A program made the position numbers and the translations under genes. The notes beneath the pieces were generated by a model. That model was given only the letters and a program-made list of their open reading frames with translations. It ran no database searches and was not told where the DNA came from. 55,179 nt of DNA from NCBI RefSeq assembly GCF_000334915.1, contig NZ_AMSF01000082.1, forward strand, positions 1 through 55,179. The letters run 5' to 3'. The DNA is from Dyella ginsengisoli LA-4 (GTDB lineage Bacteria > Pseudomonadota > Gammaproteobacteria > Xanthomonadales > Rhodanobacteraceae). Numbering within the stretch: position 1 is the first letter of the stretch; every line of letters starts with the position of its first letter. This document shows positions 26,014 to 37,953 of this stretch, piece by piece.

Positions 26014-27290
26014 CATGCCGGTCGCGGGCCCACCTTCACCGGCGGGGTCTCCGGCACCTGCACGATCGCGAACAGCCCCAGCAGCGCCGCGCCGGTCATG
26101 TACCAGGCCGGCGCCAGCGGGTTGCCGGTGACCCGGATCAGCCACGCCAGCATGAACTGGGTGGCGCCGCCGAACACCGAGATCGCCAGCGCGTACATCA
26201 GCGCGAAGCCGCCGGAGCGGATCCGCGCCGGCAGCGACTCGGTGACCGACACCAGCATGGTGCCCGTACACAGCGTGGAGGCCACCGTGAGGATGCCGGT
26301 GACCGCGTAGAGCACCGGACCGCCCGGCGCGTGCTGCAGCCACCAGAACGCCGGCAGGATGGCCACCAGCAGCACGATCCACGGCGCCAGCATCACCGGC
26401 TTGCGGCCGAAGCGGTCGGACAGCCAGCCGCTGAGCGGGTCGCAGCACAGGCCGCACAGGCCGACCATCGCCGTGGCGCCCAGCGCGATGCGCTCGGGCA
26501 GGCCCAGCGTGGTGCTGGCGTAGGTGGTCATGTACTCCAGCACGTAGTTGGCGGTGGTCGCCGCCGCCAGCATCGCCAACCCGAGCAGCGCCAGCCGCAG
26601 CGGATGGGCGCCGTGGCCGGCGGCGGCTGCCGGCTGCAGCTGCGGCACGTGGGTTTCGGCCAGCGTGCGCCGCATCACCAGCGCGAACGGCACGATCACC
26701 GCGCCCAGCCCAAGCGCCACGCGCCAGCCCCAGGCGTCGAGCTGGGCCGGGGTCAGCAGGTGCGCCAGCGCCATGCCGACCAGCCCGGCGACCAGCACCG
26801 CGAAGTCCGCGCTCATCGCCTGCATCGCGATGTACAGCCCGCGCCGGTGCAGCGGCGCGGCCTCCATCAGGAAGGCGGTGCTGGGGCCCACCTCGCCGCC
26901 CAGCGCGAAGCCCTGCAGCAATCGCAGCAGCACCACCAGCACCGGTGCCGCCACGCCGATGGACGCATACGGCGGCACCAGCGGCAGCCCGATCACCGCC
27001 ACGCCGATCAGCACGAACGACAGCAGCATCGCCGGCTTGCGGCCGCGCCGGTCGCCCATGCGCCCGATCACCCAGGCGCCCAGCGGCCGGGTCAGGAATC
27101 CGGCGCCGAAAGTGGCCAGCGAGGCGAGCAGGCTGACCGCCGGCTCGTCGGAGGGAAAGAAGCTGCGGCCGATCTGCACCGCGAAGAACGCGTAGGTGAC
27201 GAAGTCGTAGAGCTCGATCGCGTTGCCTGCCGCCACGGCGGCGATCTGCCGCGCCGGCAGCCCGGCCGCGGCGGTCGCTGATCCGGCCAT
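26013..27290 (-). CDS. MFS transporter, metabolite:H+ symporter (MHS) type
   Basis: 425-aa inner-membrane protein with 12 predicted helices. AGNAIELYDFVTYAFFAVQIG at the start, GRMGDRRGRKPAML between helices 2 and 3, LLRLLQGFALGGEVGPS and WLSDRFGRKPVML in the second half are typical of the MHS family (citrate, proline/betaine, alpha-ketoglutarate symporters). The substrate is unknown. The start follows a GGGGGA ribosome site; in-frame upstream sequence is not hydrophobic or conserved-looking. Confidence 0.92.
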   Translation of the reverse strand: MAGSATAAAGLPARQIAAVAAGNAIELYDFVTYAFFAVQIGRSFFPSDEPAVSLLASLATFGAGFLTRPLGAWVIGRMGDRRGRKPAMLLSFVLIGVAVIGLPLVPPYASIGVAAPVLVVLLRLLQGFALGGEVGPSTAFLMEAAPLHRRGLYIAMQAMSADFAVLVAGLVGMALAHLLTPAQLDAWGWRVALGLGAVIVPFALVMRRTLAETHVPQLQPAAAAGHGAHPLRLALLGLAMLAAATTANYVLEYMTTYASTTLGLPERIALGATAMVGLCGLCCDPLSGWLSDRFGRKPVMLAPWIVLLVAILPAFWWLQHAPGGPVLYAVTGILTVASTLCTGTMLVSVTESLPARIRSGGFALMYALAISVFGGATQFMLAWLIRVTGNPLAPAWYMTGAALLGLFAIVQVPETPPVKVGPRPA

Positions 27291-27466
27291 ACCCGTCCCC
27301 CCTGCGCCCATCCCCGGCCGGCAGCATGGGCGACACCCGGCATGGCTGGCAAACACACGCCCACACCCGGCCCGGCGCCACGCATGAAATTGCGGTAGCG
27401 CGCGCCGGGCTTCCGGCGCGAGACTGCGCTGCCGGCAGCCGCCGGTCACTTCGGGAGGATCGCACC

Positions 27467-27784
27467 ATGGGCAAACCGTTCCGTCTGCTGCTAGCCGCCT
27501 CGCTCACCGTCGCCGGCGCCCTCGTCCTGTCCACGCCGGTGGTCGCGGCCGCCAAGCCGATGACCGCGCAGCAACAGCGCATGACCGACTGCAACAAGCA
27601 GGCTGCCGGCAAGAAGGGCGACGAGCGCAAGGCCTTCATGAAGTCCTGCCTCAAGGGTGGCGCCGCGGCGCCGGGCAAGATGACCCAGCAGGAAAAGATG
27701 AAGAAGTGCAACGTCGACGCCAGCAAGCAGGGGCTCAAGGGCGACGCCCGCAAGAGCTTCATGAGTACCTGCCTGAAGGGCTGA
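27467..27784 (+). CDS. PsiF-repeat periplasmic protein
   Basis: 105-aa secreted protein. A signal peptide (about residues 1-28, ending VVAAAKP) precedes two PsiF-type repeats, MTAQQQRMTDCNKQAAGKKGDERKAFMKSCLKG and KMTQQEKMKKCNVDASKQGLKGDARKSFMSTCLKG, each with two Cys. PsiF of E. coli is phosphate-starvation induced; the function is unknown. GGGAGG lies 8 bases before the ATG. It is a single gene, divergent from the MFS transporter. Confidence 0.9.
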   Translation: MGKPFRLLLAASLTVAGALVLSTPVVAAAKPMTAQQQRMTDCNKQAAGKKGDERKAFMKSCLKGGAAAPGKMTQQEKMKKCNVDASKQGLKGDARKSFMSTCLKG

Positions 27785-27793
27785 AGCCACCCG

Positions 27794-27827
27794 CGCAGGC
27801 CGGTGCGGATGCACGCGCCGGCCTGCG
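27794..27827 (+). terminator. Hairpin after the PsiF-like gene
   Basis: 10-bp arms CGCAGGCCGG/CCGGCCTGCG with a 14-base loop, starting about 10 bases past the stop. No T run follows, so termination would be partial or Rho-assisted. Confidence 0.45.
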
Positions 27828-27885
27828 TCGATAAGCTTGGGCGCTGCCCGCGACGCGCCGCGTCGCCTCAATGCCAGGTTGCCCC

Positions 27886-28530
27886 ATGTCCGTCGTCGAA
27901 GTGCGCCACCCGCTCATCCAGCACAAGCTCGGCCTGATGCGCCGGGCCGGCATCAGCACCAAGGATTTCCGCGAGCTGGCCTCGGAAGTGGCCGCCCTGC
28001 TGACCTACGAGGCGACCAAGGACCTGGAGACCGTCGAGCAGGCGATCGACGGCTGGGCCGGCCCGCTCACGGTGCAGCAGATCAAGGGCAAGAAGATCAC
28101 CATCGTGCCGATCCTGCGCGCGGGCCTGGGCATGCTGCCGGGCGTGCTCGACCTGATCCCCGCCGCCAAGGTCAGCGTGGTCGGGCTGCAGCGCGACGAG
28201 GAAACGCTCAAGCCGGTGACCTACTACGAGAAGCTCACCGGCCGCATGGACGAACGCATCGCGCTGATCGTCGACCCGATGCTGGCCACCGCCGGTACCC
28301 TGCTGGCCACCGTGGACATGCTCAAGGCCGCGGGCTGCAAGCGGATCAAGGGGCTGTTCCTGGTCGCCGCGCCGGAGGGCCTCGCGCGCATGGAAGCCGC
28401 GCACCCCGACGTCGAGATCTTCACCGCGGCCATCGACCAGCGGCTCAACGAGCACGGCTACATCCTGCCGGGCCTGGGCGATGCCGGCGACAAGATCTTC
28501 GGTACCAAGCAGTTGCCCGACGGGGACTGA
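27886..28530 (+). CDS. upp: Uracil phosphoribosyltransferase
   Basis: Pyrimidine salvage enzyme making UMP from uracil and PRPP. The 214-aa product has the family start [34 protein letters not shown], the PRPP-binding stretch [22 protein letters not shown] and the end [11 protein letters not shown], all close to E. coli Upp. ATG of [10 protein letters not shown] chosen over one five codons upstream because the family starts here. Confidence 0.97.
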   Translation: MSVVEVRHPLIQHKLGLMRRAGISTKDFRELASEVAALLTYEATKDLETVEQAIDGWAGPLTVQQIKGKKITIVPILRAGLGMLPGVLDLIPAAKVSVVGLQRDEETLKPVTYYEKLTGRMDERIALIVDPMLATAGTLLATVDMLKAAGCKRIKGLFLVAAPEGLARMEAAHPDVEIFTAAIDQRLNEHGYILPGLGDAGDKIFGTKQLPDGD

Positions 28531-28705
28531 ACCGACACCCCCTTTCCTCCGGCGCCGACTCGGCGCAGAGTGTTGCGATGTCGACGGGCGTCGGCATCGC
28601 CGTACGCAACGCTCCGGGGGGAGCTTTAGCGAAACTGTCGCAATAAGTTGCTAGCGTCCGGCGCGTCACGGATCCACAAGGGATCCCGCCAGAGGGGACT
28701 ACAAC

Positions 28706-31525
28706 ATGCAGGGAATGAACGTGCGGCGCGCCGTGATGGCGACGCTGACCGGATTGGCGTTGTCGTTTTCGGCCTACGCCAGCGATCTGGAAATCAACCA
28801 GTTCCGCGTCCGCGGACCGGCCGGCGGCAACGACGAATTCGTCGAACTGATCAACGCCGGCCCGACCGCGATCGACGTGTCGGGCTACAAGCTCAACGCC
28901 TCCAATGCCAGCGGCACGGTCGGCACGCGGCTGACCTTGCCGGCCGGCACCAGCATCGCGCCGGGCTGCCACCTGCTGCTGACCAACGCGGCCAGCAGCG
29001 GCTACTCCGGCAGCGTGGCCGGTGACCTGACCTACAACACCGGCGTCACCGACACCGGCGGCCTGGCGATCCTGGATGCCGCCGGCACCGTGCTCGACCA
29101 GGTCGGCCTGAGCAGCGGCTCGGCCTACCAGGCCGGCACGCCGCTGGCCTCGCTGGGCTCGAGCAACTCGGACACCTCCTACATCCGCACCACCAATGCC
29201 GCCGGCCTGCCGAACAACAGCGGCGACAACAGCGCCGACTTCGTCACGCTGAGCCCGAGCGCACCGCACAACAGCGCCAGCCCGTGCGTGGCGATGGGCG
29301 CCAGCGTGTCGATCGCCGACGCCAGCGCCACCGTGACCGGCGCCGGCGACGTGCAGATGCCGTTCACCGTGACCCTGTCCGAACCGGCTCCGGCCGGCAG
29401 CGGCGTCACCGTGCACGTGGCCACCGCCGACGACACCGCCTCGGCCGCCGCGGGCGACTACGACGCGCTCGACACCGACGTCACCGTCGCGCCGGGCCAG
29501 AGCTCGGCCAGCTTCGATGTCACCGTGCACGGCAGCAGCGTCGGCAAGGCCGATCGCGCGTTCACCGTGAACCTCAGCAACCCGAGCGGCGGCTACACCC
29601 TGGCCCGTGCCAGCGCGATCGGCGCGATCCTCTACGACATCCCGGTCACCGCCGAGCTGTACGAGATCCAGGGCCGCGAGCAGACCTCGCCGCTGCTCGG
29701 CAAGCGCGTGATCACCCACGACAACGTGGTCACCGCGGTGGGCCCGGCCGGCTTCACCATGCAGACGCCGGACGCCCGCGCCGATGCCGATCCGCTGACC
29801 TCCAACGGCCTGTACGTGTTCACCGGCAGCGCCCCGACCGTGGCGGTCGGCGACGTGGTCGACGTGAACGGGCGGATCGACGACTACTACCACCTGACCG
29901 AGCTGAAAAGCCCGGAGATCACCGTGGTATCGCACGGCGCGAAGCTGCCGAAGGCGGTCGAGTTCGACGCCGGCACGCCGTCGATGGATCCCGACCACCT
30001 GTCCTGCGGTGCGACCAACTTCCAGTGCTTCATGAGCATGCGCGTGCATGTGCGCCACGGCATGATCAACACCGGCAACAAGCGCTTCAGCGGCGAGCCG
30101 TATGCCGAGGTGAGCATCACCGCCAGCGGCCGGCGCTCGCTGCGCGAGCCGGGCGTGGTGTACGGCGTGCCGGTGCCGGCGGGCGTGGACCTGCCGAACT
30201 GGGACGGCAACCCGGAAGTGTTCAAGATGAACACCGCCGACTTCGGCGCGGTACCCATGAACACCCCGTTCAATGCCGGCTCCACCTTCGAGGCCACGGG
30301 CGTCATCTCCTATGACTTCGGCGCCTACACCCTGATCCCGACCACGTTCCGCCTGACCCGCGCCGTCGAACTGCCGCGCCCGGTCGACAAGGCGCCGCCG
30401 ATCGCCCTGCGCATCGGCGCGCTCAACACCGAGCGCTTCTGCGACTCGACCTTCGACACCACCTACACCTGCAGCGGCGCCAGCTCCGAGCCGACCGAGG
30501 CCGAGGTGCAGCTGAAGATCGAGCGGCTGTCGGCCTATATCGGCGGCGTGCTGCGCCTGCCGGACGTGCTGTCGGTGGAGGAGGTGAAGAACCTGCCGCT
30601 GCTGCAGCGCCTGGCCAAGCAGTTGGGCGACGACTACGGCGCGAGCTACGACGCCTACCTGATGGAAGGCCACGACCCCAGCGGCATCGATGTCGGCTTC
30701 CTGGTCCGCACCGACCGCGTGAAGGTGCTCTCGGTACGCCAGCTGGCCGCCGACGAGACCTGGGACGACAACGGCAGCACGGCGTACATCCATGACCATC
30801 CGCCGCTGCTGCTGACCGCCCAGGCCGGCCTGATGCGCTTCCAGGTGATCTCGGTGCACACCAAGGCGCGGCAGAAAGTCGATGGCAGCGGCAGCGCCAC
30901 CGATCGCGACCGCGAAAAGCGTTTTCTGCAGGCCAAGTCGATCGCCACCCAGGTGCAGTTGCTGCAGCAGGCCTCGCCGCTGACCCCGCTGATGGTGGTG
31001 GGCGACTTCAACAGCTACCAGTTCAGCGACGGCTTCGTTGACATGGTCGGGCTGATCTCCGGCCGCTACCAGGACAGCCAGAACCTGCTGAAGCTGGGCG
31101 AGCCGAACATCGTGCATCCGGCGCTGTGGAACGCGGTGGAGTCGGTGCCCAGCAACGATCGCTACTCGTTCCAGTTCACGCAGAACTTCGGCGAGATCCA
31201 GGGCTACACCAAGGCCGGCTCGGGCAACTCCGGCCGCTCGGTGCCGACCTTCCAGGTGCTGGACCACGCGCTGCTGAACCTGCCGGCCCGCTGGCGCTTC
31301 ATGCGCATGCAGTACGGCCGCGCCGACCTCGACGCGCCGGTGCAGACGGCCGATGACGCGGCCAGCGCCACCGGCATCGACAAGGCGATCGGTGTCTCCG
31401 ACCACGACGGTTTCGTGGTGGAGCTGCTCGATCCGTCGCTGGTGTTCGGCCACGGCCATCACCGCCACGATCGCCATGGCGATCACGACAGGGATCACCG
31501 CGACAACGGCCACCACATCCACTGA
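28706..31525 (+). CDS. Secreted ExeM/NucH-type nuclease with lamin-tail and Calx-beta domains
   Basis: 939-aa exported protein. A signal peptide (residues 1-25, SAYA-S) is followed by a lamin-tail domain (about 27-195, LEINQFRVRGPAGGNDEFVELIN), a Calx-beta-like domain (about 200-310), an OB-fold as in ExeM nucleases (about 315-420) and an endonuclease/exonuclease/phosphatase domain (about 565-910). The catalytic stretches ALNTERFCD, VVGDFNSYQ and VSDHDGFVVEL are visible. The last 25 residues are almost all His, Asp, Arg and Gly (HGHHRHDRHGDHD...). ExeM lacks such a tail and instead has a GlyGly-CTERM anchor, so release to the medium is likely. Probable role: extracellular DNA degradation for nutrient or biofilm turnover. 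Confidence 0.9.
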   Translation: MQGMNVRRAVMATLTGLALSFSAYASDLEINQFRVRGPAGGNDEFVELINAGPTAIDVSGYKLNASNASGTVGTRLTLPAGTSIAPGCHLLLTNAASSGYSGSVAGDLTYNTGVTDTGGLAILDAAGTVLDQVGLSSGSAYQAGTPLASLGSSNSDTSYIRTTNAAGLPNNSGDNSADFVTLSPSAPHNSASPCVAMGASVSIADASATVTGAGDVQMPFTVTLSEPAPAGSGVTVHVATADDTASAAAGDYDALDTDVTVAPGQSSASFDVTVHGSSVGKADRAFTVNLSNPSGGYTLARASAIGAILYDIPVTAELYEIQGREQTSPLLGKRVITHDNVVTAVGPAGFTMQTPDARADADPLTSNGLYVFTGSAPTVAVGDVVDVNGRIDDYYHLTELKSPEITVVSHGAKLPKAVEFDAGTPSMDPDHLSCGATNFQCFMSMRVHVRHGMINTGNKRFSGEPYAEVSITASGRRSLREPGVVYGVPVPAGVDLPNWDGNPEVFKMNTADFGAVPMNTPFNAGSTFEATGVISYDFGAYTLIPTTFRLTRAVELPRPVDKAPPIALRIGALNTERFCDSTFDTTYTCSGASSEPTEAEVQLKIERLSAYIGGVLRLPDVLSVEEVKNLPLLQRLAKQLGDDYGASYDAYLMEGHDPSGIDVGFLVRTDRVKVLSVRQLAADETWDDNGSTAYIHDHPPLLLTAQAGLMRFQVISVHTKARQKVDGSGSATDRDREKRFLQAKSIATQVQLLQQASPLTPLMVVGDFNSYQFSDGFVDMVGLISGRYQDSQNLLKLGEPNIVHPALWNAVESVPSNDRYSFQFTQNFGEIQGYTKAGSGNSGRSVPTFQVLDHALLNLPARWRFMRMQYGRADLDAPVQTADDAASATGIDKAIGVSDHDGFVVELLDPSLVFGHGHHRHDRHGDHDRDHRDNGHHIH

Positions 31526-31545
31526 TCTGGCCGCGCTTCAACGCA

Positions 31546-31584
31546 AAAGGCCACGCCCGGCAACGGGCGTGGCCTTTCCTTTTG
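31546..31584. terminator. Bidirectional terminator between nuclease and pip genes
   Basis: 14-bp stem (AAAGGCCACGCCCG / CGGGCGTGGCCTTT) closed by a GCAA loop, with A run before and T-rich run after, placed between convergent genes. Confidence 0.9.
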
Positions 31585-31608
31585 CGGCGAAACGCTGCCG
31601 GGTGGAAC

Positions 31609-32646
<1,038 letters not shown>

Positions 32647-32814
32647 TCATCGCGGTACGCGCAGCGCCGACTCCCGCAGCGCCTCGTCATGGCGTACCTC
32701 ATCGGTTTCGGCCAGGTTCTCCGCTTCCAGCACCTGGGTGCCGGGCAACGGGTGGATACCGCCGTGCGGCGGGTGGGCGCCCTCGATGGACTCGGGGTCG
32801 ACGGGTGTCTTCAT
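32647..32814 (-). CDS. Small acidic hypothetical protein (55 aa)
   Basis: Not recognised. The ORF begins with ATG 8 bases after AAGGA and encodes MKTPVDPESIEGAHPPHGGI, a Pro/His/Gly-rich start, followed by an acidic helix-forming half (VLEAENLAETDEVRHDEALRES). Codon use has the strong G/C third-position bias of the genome. It sits between the flavoprotein gene upstream and pip downstream, all on the minus strand, 42 bases after the flavoprotein stop. Confidence 0.65.
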   Translation of the reverse strand: MKTPVDPESIEGAHPPHGGIHPLPGTQVLEAENLAETDEVRHDEALRESALRVPR

Positions 32815-32855
32815 GGTTGCTTCCTTGTCGGATCAGGTCAGGCCCTGAGCCGGCC

Positions 32856-34253
<1,398 letters not shown>

Positions 34254-34375
34254 GGAGTCGTCCTGGCGCAGGCGGTTAGGGTGACATCGGGCCGCAGGCC
34301 GGTCCAGTGGTGCGGTGCCGCATTCCCGCCGCGGCTCTGGCATAGTGGTGACTTTCCCGCCCGTCCGGACCCGGC

Positions 34376-35608
34376 ATGAAGACCTCGTTCCCGAAGCAAG
34401 ACATCAAGGTGCTGCTGCTCGAAGGCGTCAGCCAGAACGCCGTGGAAACCTTCCGCCAGGCCGGCTACACGCAGATCGAGTACCACCAGAAATCGCTGCC
34501 GGAGGCCGAGCTGAAGGCCCGCGTGGCCGAGGCGCACATCGTCGGCATCCGCTCGCGCAGCCATCTCACCGCCGAGGTGCTGGCCGAGGCCAAGCGGCTG
34601 ATCGCGATCGGCTGCTTCTGCATCGGCACCAACCAGGTGGACCTGCAGACCGCCAAGACACTGGGCGTACCGGTGTTCAACGCGCCCTACTCCAACACCC
34701 GCAGCGTGGCCGAGCTGGTGCTGGCCGAGGCGATCATGCTGCTGCGCGGCATCCCGCAGAAGAACGCGCTGTGCCACCGCGGCGGCTGGACCAAGTCGGC
34801 GCTGGGCAGCTACGAGGCACGCGGCAAGACGCTCGGCGTGATCGGCTACGGCCACATCGGCACCCAGGTCGGCGTGCTGGCCGAATCACTGGGCATGCAG
34901 GTTATCTTCCACGACATCGAGTCGAAGCTGTCGCTGGGCAACGCCCGCGCCGCGGCGAGCCTGGACGACCTGCTGGAGCGCTCCGACGTGGTCACCCTGC
35001 ACGTGCCGGAGACGCCCGCCACGCAGAACATGTTCGGCGCCGCGCAGATCGCCAGGATGCGCAAGGGCGCGCTGCTGATCAACGCCTCGCGCGGCACCGT
35101 GGTGGACATCGATGCGCTGGCCGAGGCCTTGCGCACGGAGCACCTGGCCGGCGCGGCGATCGACGTGTTCCCGGCCGAGCCGAAGGGCAACGACGATCCG
35201 TTCGTCTCGCCGCTGATCGGCATGGACAACGTGATCCTCACCCCGCACATCGGCGGCTCCACGCTGGAGGCGCAGGACAACATCGGCATCGAGGTGGCGG
35301 CCAAGCTGGTGCGCTACAGCGACAACGGCTCGACCCTGTCGGCAGTGAATTTCCCCGAGGTGTCGCTGCCCGAGCATCCGCGCAGCCGCCGCCTGCTGCA
35401 CATCCACCGCAACGTGCCGGGCGTGCTCTCGCGTATCAACGAGCTGTTCTCGGCGGGCAACATCAACATCGATGCGCAGTTCCTGCAGACCGACCCGGAC
35501 GTCGGCTACGTGGTGATCGACGTGTCCGCCGACGAGGCCCAGGCCAGCGCGCTCAAGGACCAGTTGGCCGCGATCCAGGGCACGTTGCGCACGCGGGTTC
35601 TCTACTGA
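34376..35608 (+). CDS. serA: D-3-phosphoglycerate dehydrogenase
   Basis: First enzyme of serine synthesis. The 410-aa length equals that of E. coli SerA, and the layout is the same: substrate domain, NAD-binding domain (GVIGYGHIGTQVG), catalytic Arg in NASRGTVVD, Glu region FPAEPKGND, His in TPHIGGSTLEAQ, and a C-terminal ACT domain (LLHIHRNVPGVLSRINELFSAGNINIDAQFLQT) for serine feedback. Divergent from the flavoprotein gene with about 120 bases between. Confidence 0.97.
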   Translation: MKTSFPKQDIKVLLLEGVSQNAVETFRQAGYTQIEYHQKSLPEAELKARVAEAHIVGIRSRSHLTAEVLAEAKRLIAIGCFCIGTNQVDLQTAKTLGVPVFNAPYSNTRSVAELVLAEAIMLLRGIPQKNALCHRGGWTKSALGSYEARGKTLGVIGYGHIGTQVGVLAESLGMQVIFHDIESKLSLGNARAAASLDDLLERSDVVTLHVPETPATQNMFGAAQIARMRKGALLINASRGTVVDIDALAEALRTEHLAGAAIDVFPAEPKGNDDPFVSPLIGMDNVILTPHIGGSTLEAQDNIGIEVAAKLVRYSDNGSTLSAVNFPEVSLPEHPRSRRLLHIHRNVPGVLSRINELFSAGNINIDAQFLQTDPDVGYVVIDVSADEAQASALKDQLAAIQGTLRTRVLY

Positions 35609-35615
35609 CGCCGGT

Positions 35616-35651
35616 TGCCGGATGCCTGCCCCGCGAGGCAGGCATCCGGCA
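35616..35651 (+). terminator. Long hairpin after serA
   Basis: 15-bp perfect arms TGCCGGATGCCTGCC/GGCAGGCATCCGGCA with a 6-base loop, 8 bases past the serA stop. There is no T run, so it is either a Rho-assisted terminator or an mRNA 3'-end stabiliser. Confidence 0.6.
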
Positions 35652-35747
35652 CCATCCAACGGCGTATGGTGCCGCTACGGTCACTCGCCGGGAGCGCCGG
35701 AAACCGGGATCTGGTTCACGCGGGCAGGCCGTTCCTGGCCCCGGCAT

Positions 35748-35775
35748 TCAAGTCCGGGGCAGTGCATGCCGATAG
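35748..35775 (+). promoter_or_regulatory. FliA (sigma-28)-like promoter before the chemoreceptor gene
   Basis: TCAAG, 15 bases, GCCGATAG. The -10 box matches GCCGATAA at 7 of 8 positions and TAAAG at 4 of 5, with spacing about one base longer than consensus. Transcription would start about 25 bases before the ATG. fliA itself is in this window. Confidence 0.55.
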
Positions 35776-35805
35776 GCCGCCTCCCCCGCTTCCCTGCGAT
35801 CTCCC

Positions 35806-37407
35806 ATGCGTTTCCGCTTTCGCGACCTCCGTATTGCCGTACGGCTGAGCCTGCTTGGCCTGATCATGCTGATCGCCACCGCCCTGGTCGGCATCGGTGG
35901 CTGGCGTGGTCTGGTCCGGACCCACACCCTGCAGCAGGACTCCGCCAGGACTGCCGCGGCCTTTGCCGCTGCGGTCGACACGGCCCGCGTGGCCCAGGTG
36001 GATTTCAAGAAGCAGGTGCAGAACTGGAAGGACACGCTGCTGCGCGGCAATGACCCGGCTGCGTTCACCAAATACCACGGCGAGTTCACCTCCCAGAGCG
36101 ACCGCGTGGACGCCGATCTGGCATCGCTGAAGAAACAGATGGCCGCGCTCGACCTGGACACCCGCGGCGTCGACGCCGCCCTGGCCACCCACGGCGAACT
36201 GCAGAAACGCTACGAGGAAGCCCTGCAGCATTACGACGGCCGCAAACCGGACAGCGTGCATGTGGTCGATGGCCTGGTCAAAGGCATGGACCGGCCGCCC
36301 ACCGATGCGATCGACGCGCTGGTCAACGGCATGAAGACCGCGGCTACGGCGGCGAGCCGCCGCATTGACGGTCAGAGCGAGGACGCCTATCGCAGCGCCG
36401 CCCGGCTGCTGGCCATGGTCGTGCTTTGCTCGCTGGTCGCCTGTGCCGTGCTGATCTGGCTGCTGGCGTACAGCATCACCGCTCCGATCGGGCGTGCAGT
36501 GAAACTGGCCGAGGCGGTCGCCGAAGGCGACTTGAGCATGCAGATCGAAGCGACCACCCGCGACGAGACCGGCCAGCTGCTGGCGGCACTGGATCGCATG
36601 GTCGAGCAGTTGTCGGGCGTCGTGGGCACGATCCGCAGGGGCTCGAACGAAATCTCCGCATCGACCCGGCAGATTGCCAGTGGCAACCAGGATCTCTCTG
36701 CGCGCACCAGCGAGCAGGCCGCCGCACTGGAAGAGACCACCGCGTCGATGCAGGAATTTACCGGCAGCGTGAATGCGAATGCGCTGCGGGCCCGGGAGGC
36801 GAGCCAGATCGCAGCTTCCGCCTCGGACATCGCGCGCCAGAGCGGCATGGCAATGACCGAGGCGGTCGACGCCATGGCACGCGTGCAGGGCGTGGCTGAC
36901 CGGATCGCCGAGATCACCGCAACGATGACCCGCATCGCCAGCCAGACCCACATCCTGGCCCTCAATGCCTCCGTCGAGGCCGCCCGCGCCGGGGAGGCGG
37001 GCAAGGGCTTCAGCGTGGTCGCGTCCGAAGTGCAGGCGCTGGCCCGCAGCTCGCGCTCGGCATCCGACGAGATCAAGGCGCTGATCGAGGAGTCGGTGGA
37101 CATCATCGGCGGGGGCAGCCGGATGATCGGGCAGGCCGAGTCGATGGTAGGCCGGCTGCTGGACAGCGTCGGGCAAGTGGTTGATACGGTCGGCGCGATC
37201 GCCTCGCAGAGCCAGGAGCAGGCGGCAGGCATCCAGCAGGTCAACCGCGCGATCAGCCAGATGGACGAGGTCACCCAGAGCAACGCAGCCCTGGTCGAAG
37301 AGGCCGCCGCCGCCGCGGATGCGGTCCAGCAGCGTGCCCGCTCACTGGTCGACAGCGTGGCGTTCTTCAGGGTCCAGGACCATGGCGGACTGGCAAAGGC
37401 CGCCTGA
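35806..37407 (+). CDS. Methyl-accepting chemotaxis protein
   Basis: 533-aa transmembrane chemoreceptor. First membrane helix about residues 9-31, a helical periplasmic sensor of about 170 residues, second helix about 200-222, a HAMP domain ([40 protein letters not shown]) and a signalling domain whose hairpin tip is clear ([41 protein letters not shown]). The C-terminus lacks the NWETF-type tether for CheR. The ligand is unknown. No strong ribosome site is visible before the ATG. Confidence 0.94.
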   Translation: MRFRFRDLRIAVRLSLLGLIMLIATALVGIGGWRGLVRTHTLQQDSARTAAAFAAAVDTARVAQVDFKKQVQNWKDTLLRGNDPAAFTKYHGEFTSQSDRVDADLASLKKQMAALDLDTRGVDAALATHGELQKRYEEALQHYDGRKPDSVHVVDGLVKGMDRPPTDAIDALVNGMKTAATAASRRIDGQSEDAYRSAARLLAMVVLCSLVACAVLIWLLAYSITAPIGRAVKLAEAVAEGDLSMQIEATTRDETGQLLAALDRMVEQLSGVVGTIRRGSNEISASTRQIASGNQDLSARTSEQAAALEETTASMQEFTGSVNANALRAREASQIAASASDIARQSGMAMTEAVDAMARVQGVADRIAEITATMTRIASQTHILALNASVEAARAGEAGKGFSVVASEVQALARSSRSASDEIKALIEESVDIIGGGSRMIGQAESMVGRLLDSVGQVVDTVGAIASQSQEQAAGIQQVNRAISQMDEVTQSNAALVEEAAAAADAVQQRARSLVDSVAFFRVQDHGGLAKAA

Positions 37408-37429
37408 GGGTCGATCCACGGAAACGGAA

Positions 37430-37450
37430 ACGGCGCCCGAGGGGCGCCGT
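37430..37450 (+). terminator. Hairpin terminator after the chemoreceptor gene
   Basis: Arms ACGGCGCCC/GGGCGCCGT with a 3-base loop, then CTTC. It lies between the chemoreceptor and the convergent tRNA-Pro. Confidence 0.6.
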
Positions 37451-37468
37451 CTTCATGAAGCGGTTGAT

Positions 37469-37545
37469 TGGTCGGGGCGGCCGGATTCGAACCGACGACC
37501 CTCTGCCCCCCAGGCAGATGCGCTACCAGGCTGCGCTACGCCCCG
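37469..37545 (-). tRNA. tRNA-Pro (anticodon GGG)
   Basis: A complete cloverleaf on the minus strand: acceptor CGGGGCG/CGCCCCG, anticodon arm TCTGC-CTGGGGG-GCAGA with GGG at positions 34-36, T arm with GTTCGAATC, and encoded CCA. It lies downstream of the MerR-type gene, the usual place in gammaproteobacteria. Confidence 0.96.
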
Positions 37546-37596
37546 ACGATCAAACAAGTCGGCAAGTCTAACAGCTTGCCCGGTGGTGCCGGAAGC

Positions 37597-37953
37597 CTAG
37601 CGGCGCAGCAGGCCGAGAATCTCCTCCAGCTCCATGCGCACCTGGCGCACGATCTGGTGGGACATGCTGGCCTCCATCCGCGCCTGCGGACCTTCCAGAC
37701 GAGCGCGCGCACCGGTAATGGTGAAGCCCTCGTCGTAAAGCAGGGAGCGGATCTGGCGGATCATCAGCACGTCGTGGCGCTGGTAGTAGCGGCGGTTGCC
37801 CCGGCGCTTGACCGGATTGAGGGCAGGAAACTCCTGCTCCCAGTAGCGCAGGACGTGCGGCTTCACCCCGCACAGGTCGCTGACCTCACCGATGGTGAAA
37901 TAGCGCTTGGCCGGGATGGCTGGAAGCTCGGTGTTATTCCCTTGGTCCAGCAT
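37597..37953 (-). CDS. MerR-family transcriptional regulator (downstream of ihfA)
   Basis: 118-aa protein with a MerR helix-turn-helix and wing ([56 protein letters not shown]) and a short C-terminal helix; no metal-binding Cys. This gene follows ihfA in Pseudomonas and Xanthomonas; its role is not known. The start overlaps the end of ihfA by 20 bases, suggesting coupled translation. Confidence 0.93.
   Translation of the reverse strand: MLDQGNNTELPAIPAKRYFTIGEVSDLCGVKPHVLRYWEQEFPALNPVKRRGNRRYYQRHDVLMIRQIRSLLYDEGFTITGARARLEGPQARMEASMSHQIVRQVRMELEEILGLLRR

Noticed and set aside
28600-28700. Pho-box-like sequence (CTGTCGCAATAAGTTGCTA) before the nuclease gene
   Set aside because: Only partly like CTGTCAT repeats, with wrong spacing; not enough to claim phosphate control.
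28445-31522. 1025-codon open frame opposite the nuclease gene
   Set aside because: Antisense shadow: composition dominated by Val, Gly, His and Ala, with no domain; the plus-strand frame has signal peptide and clear domains.
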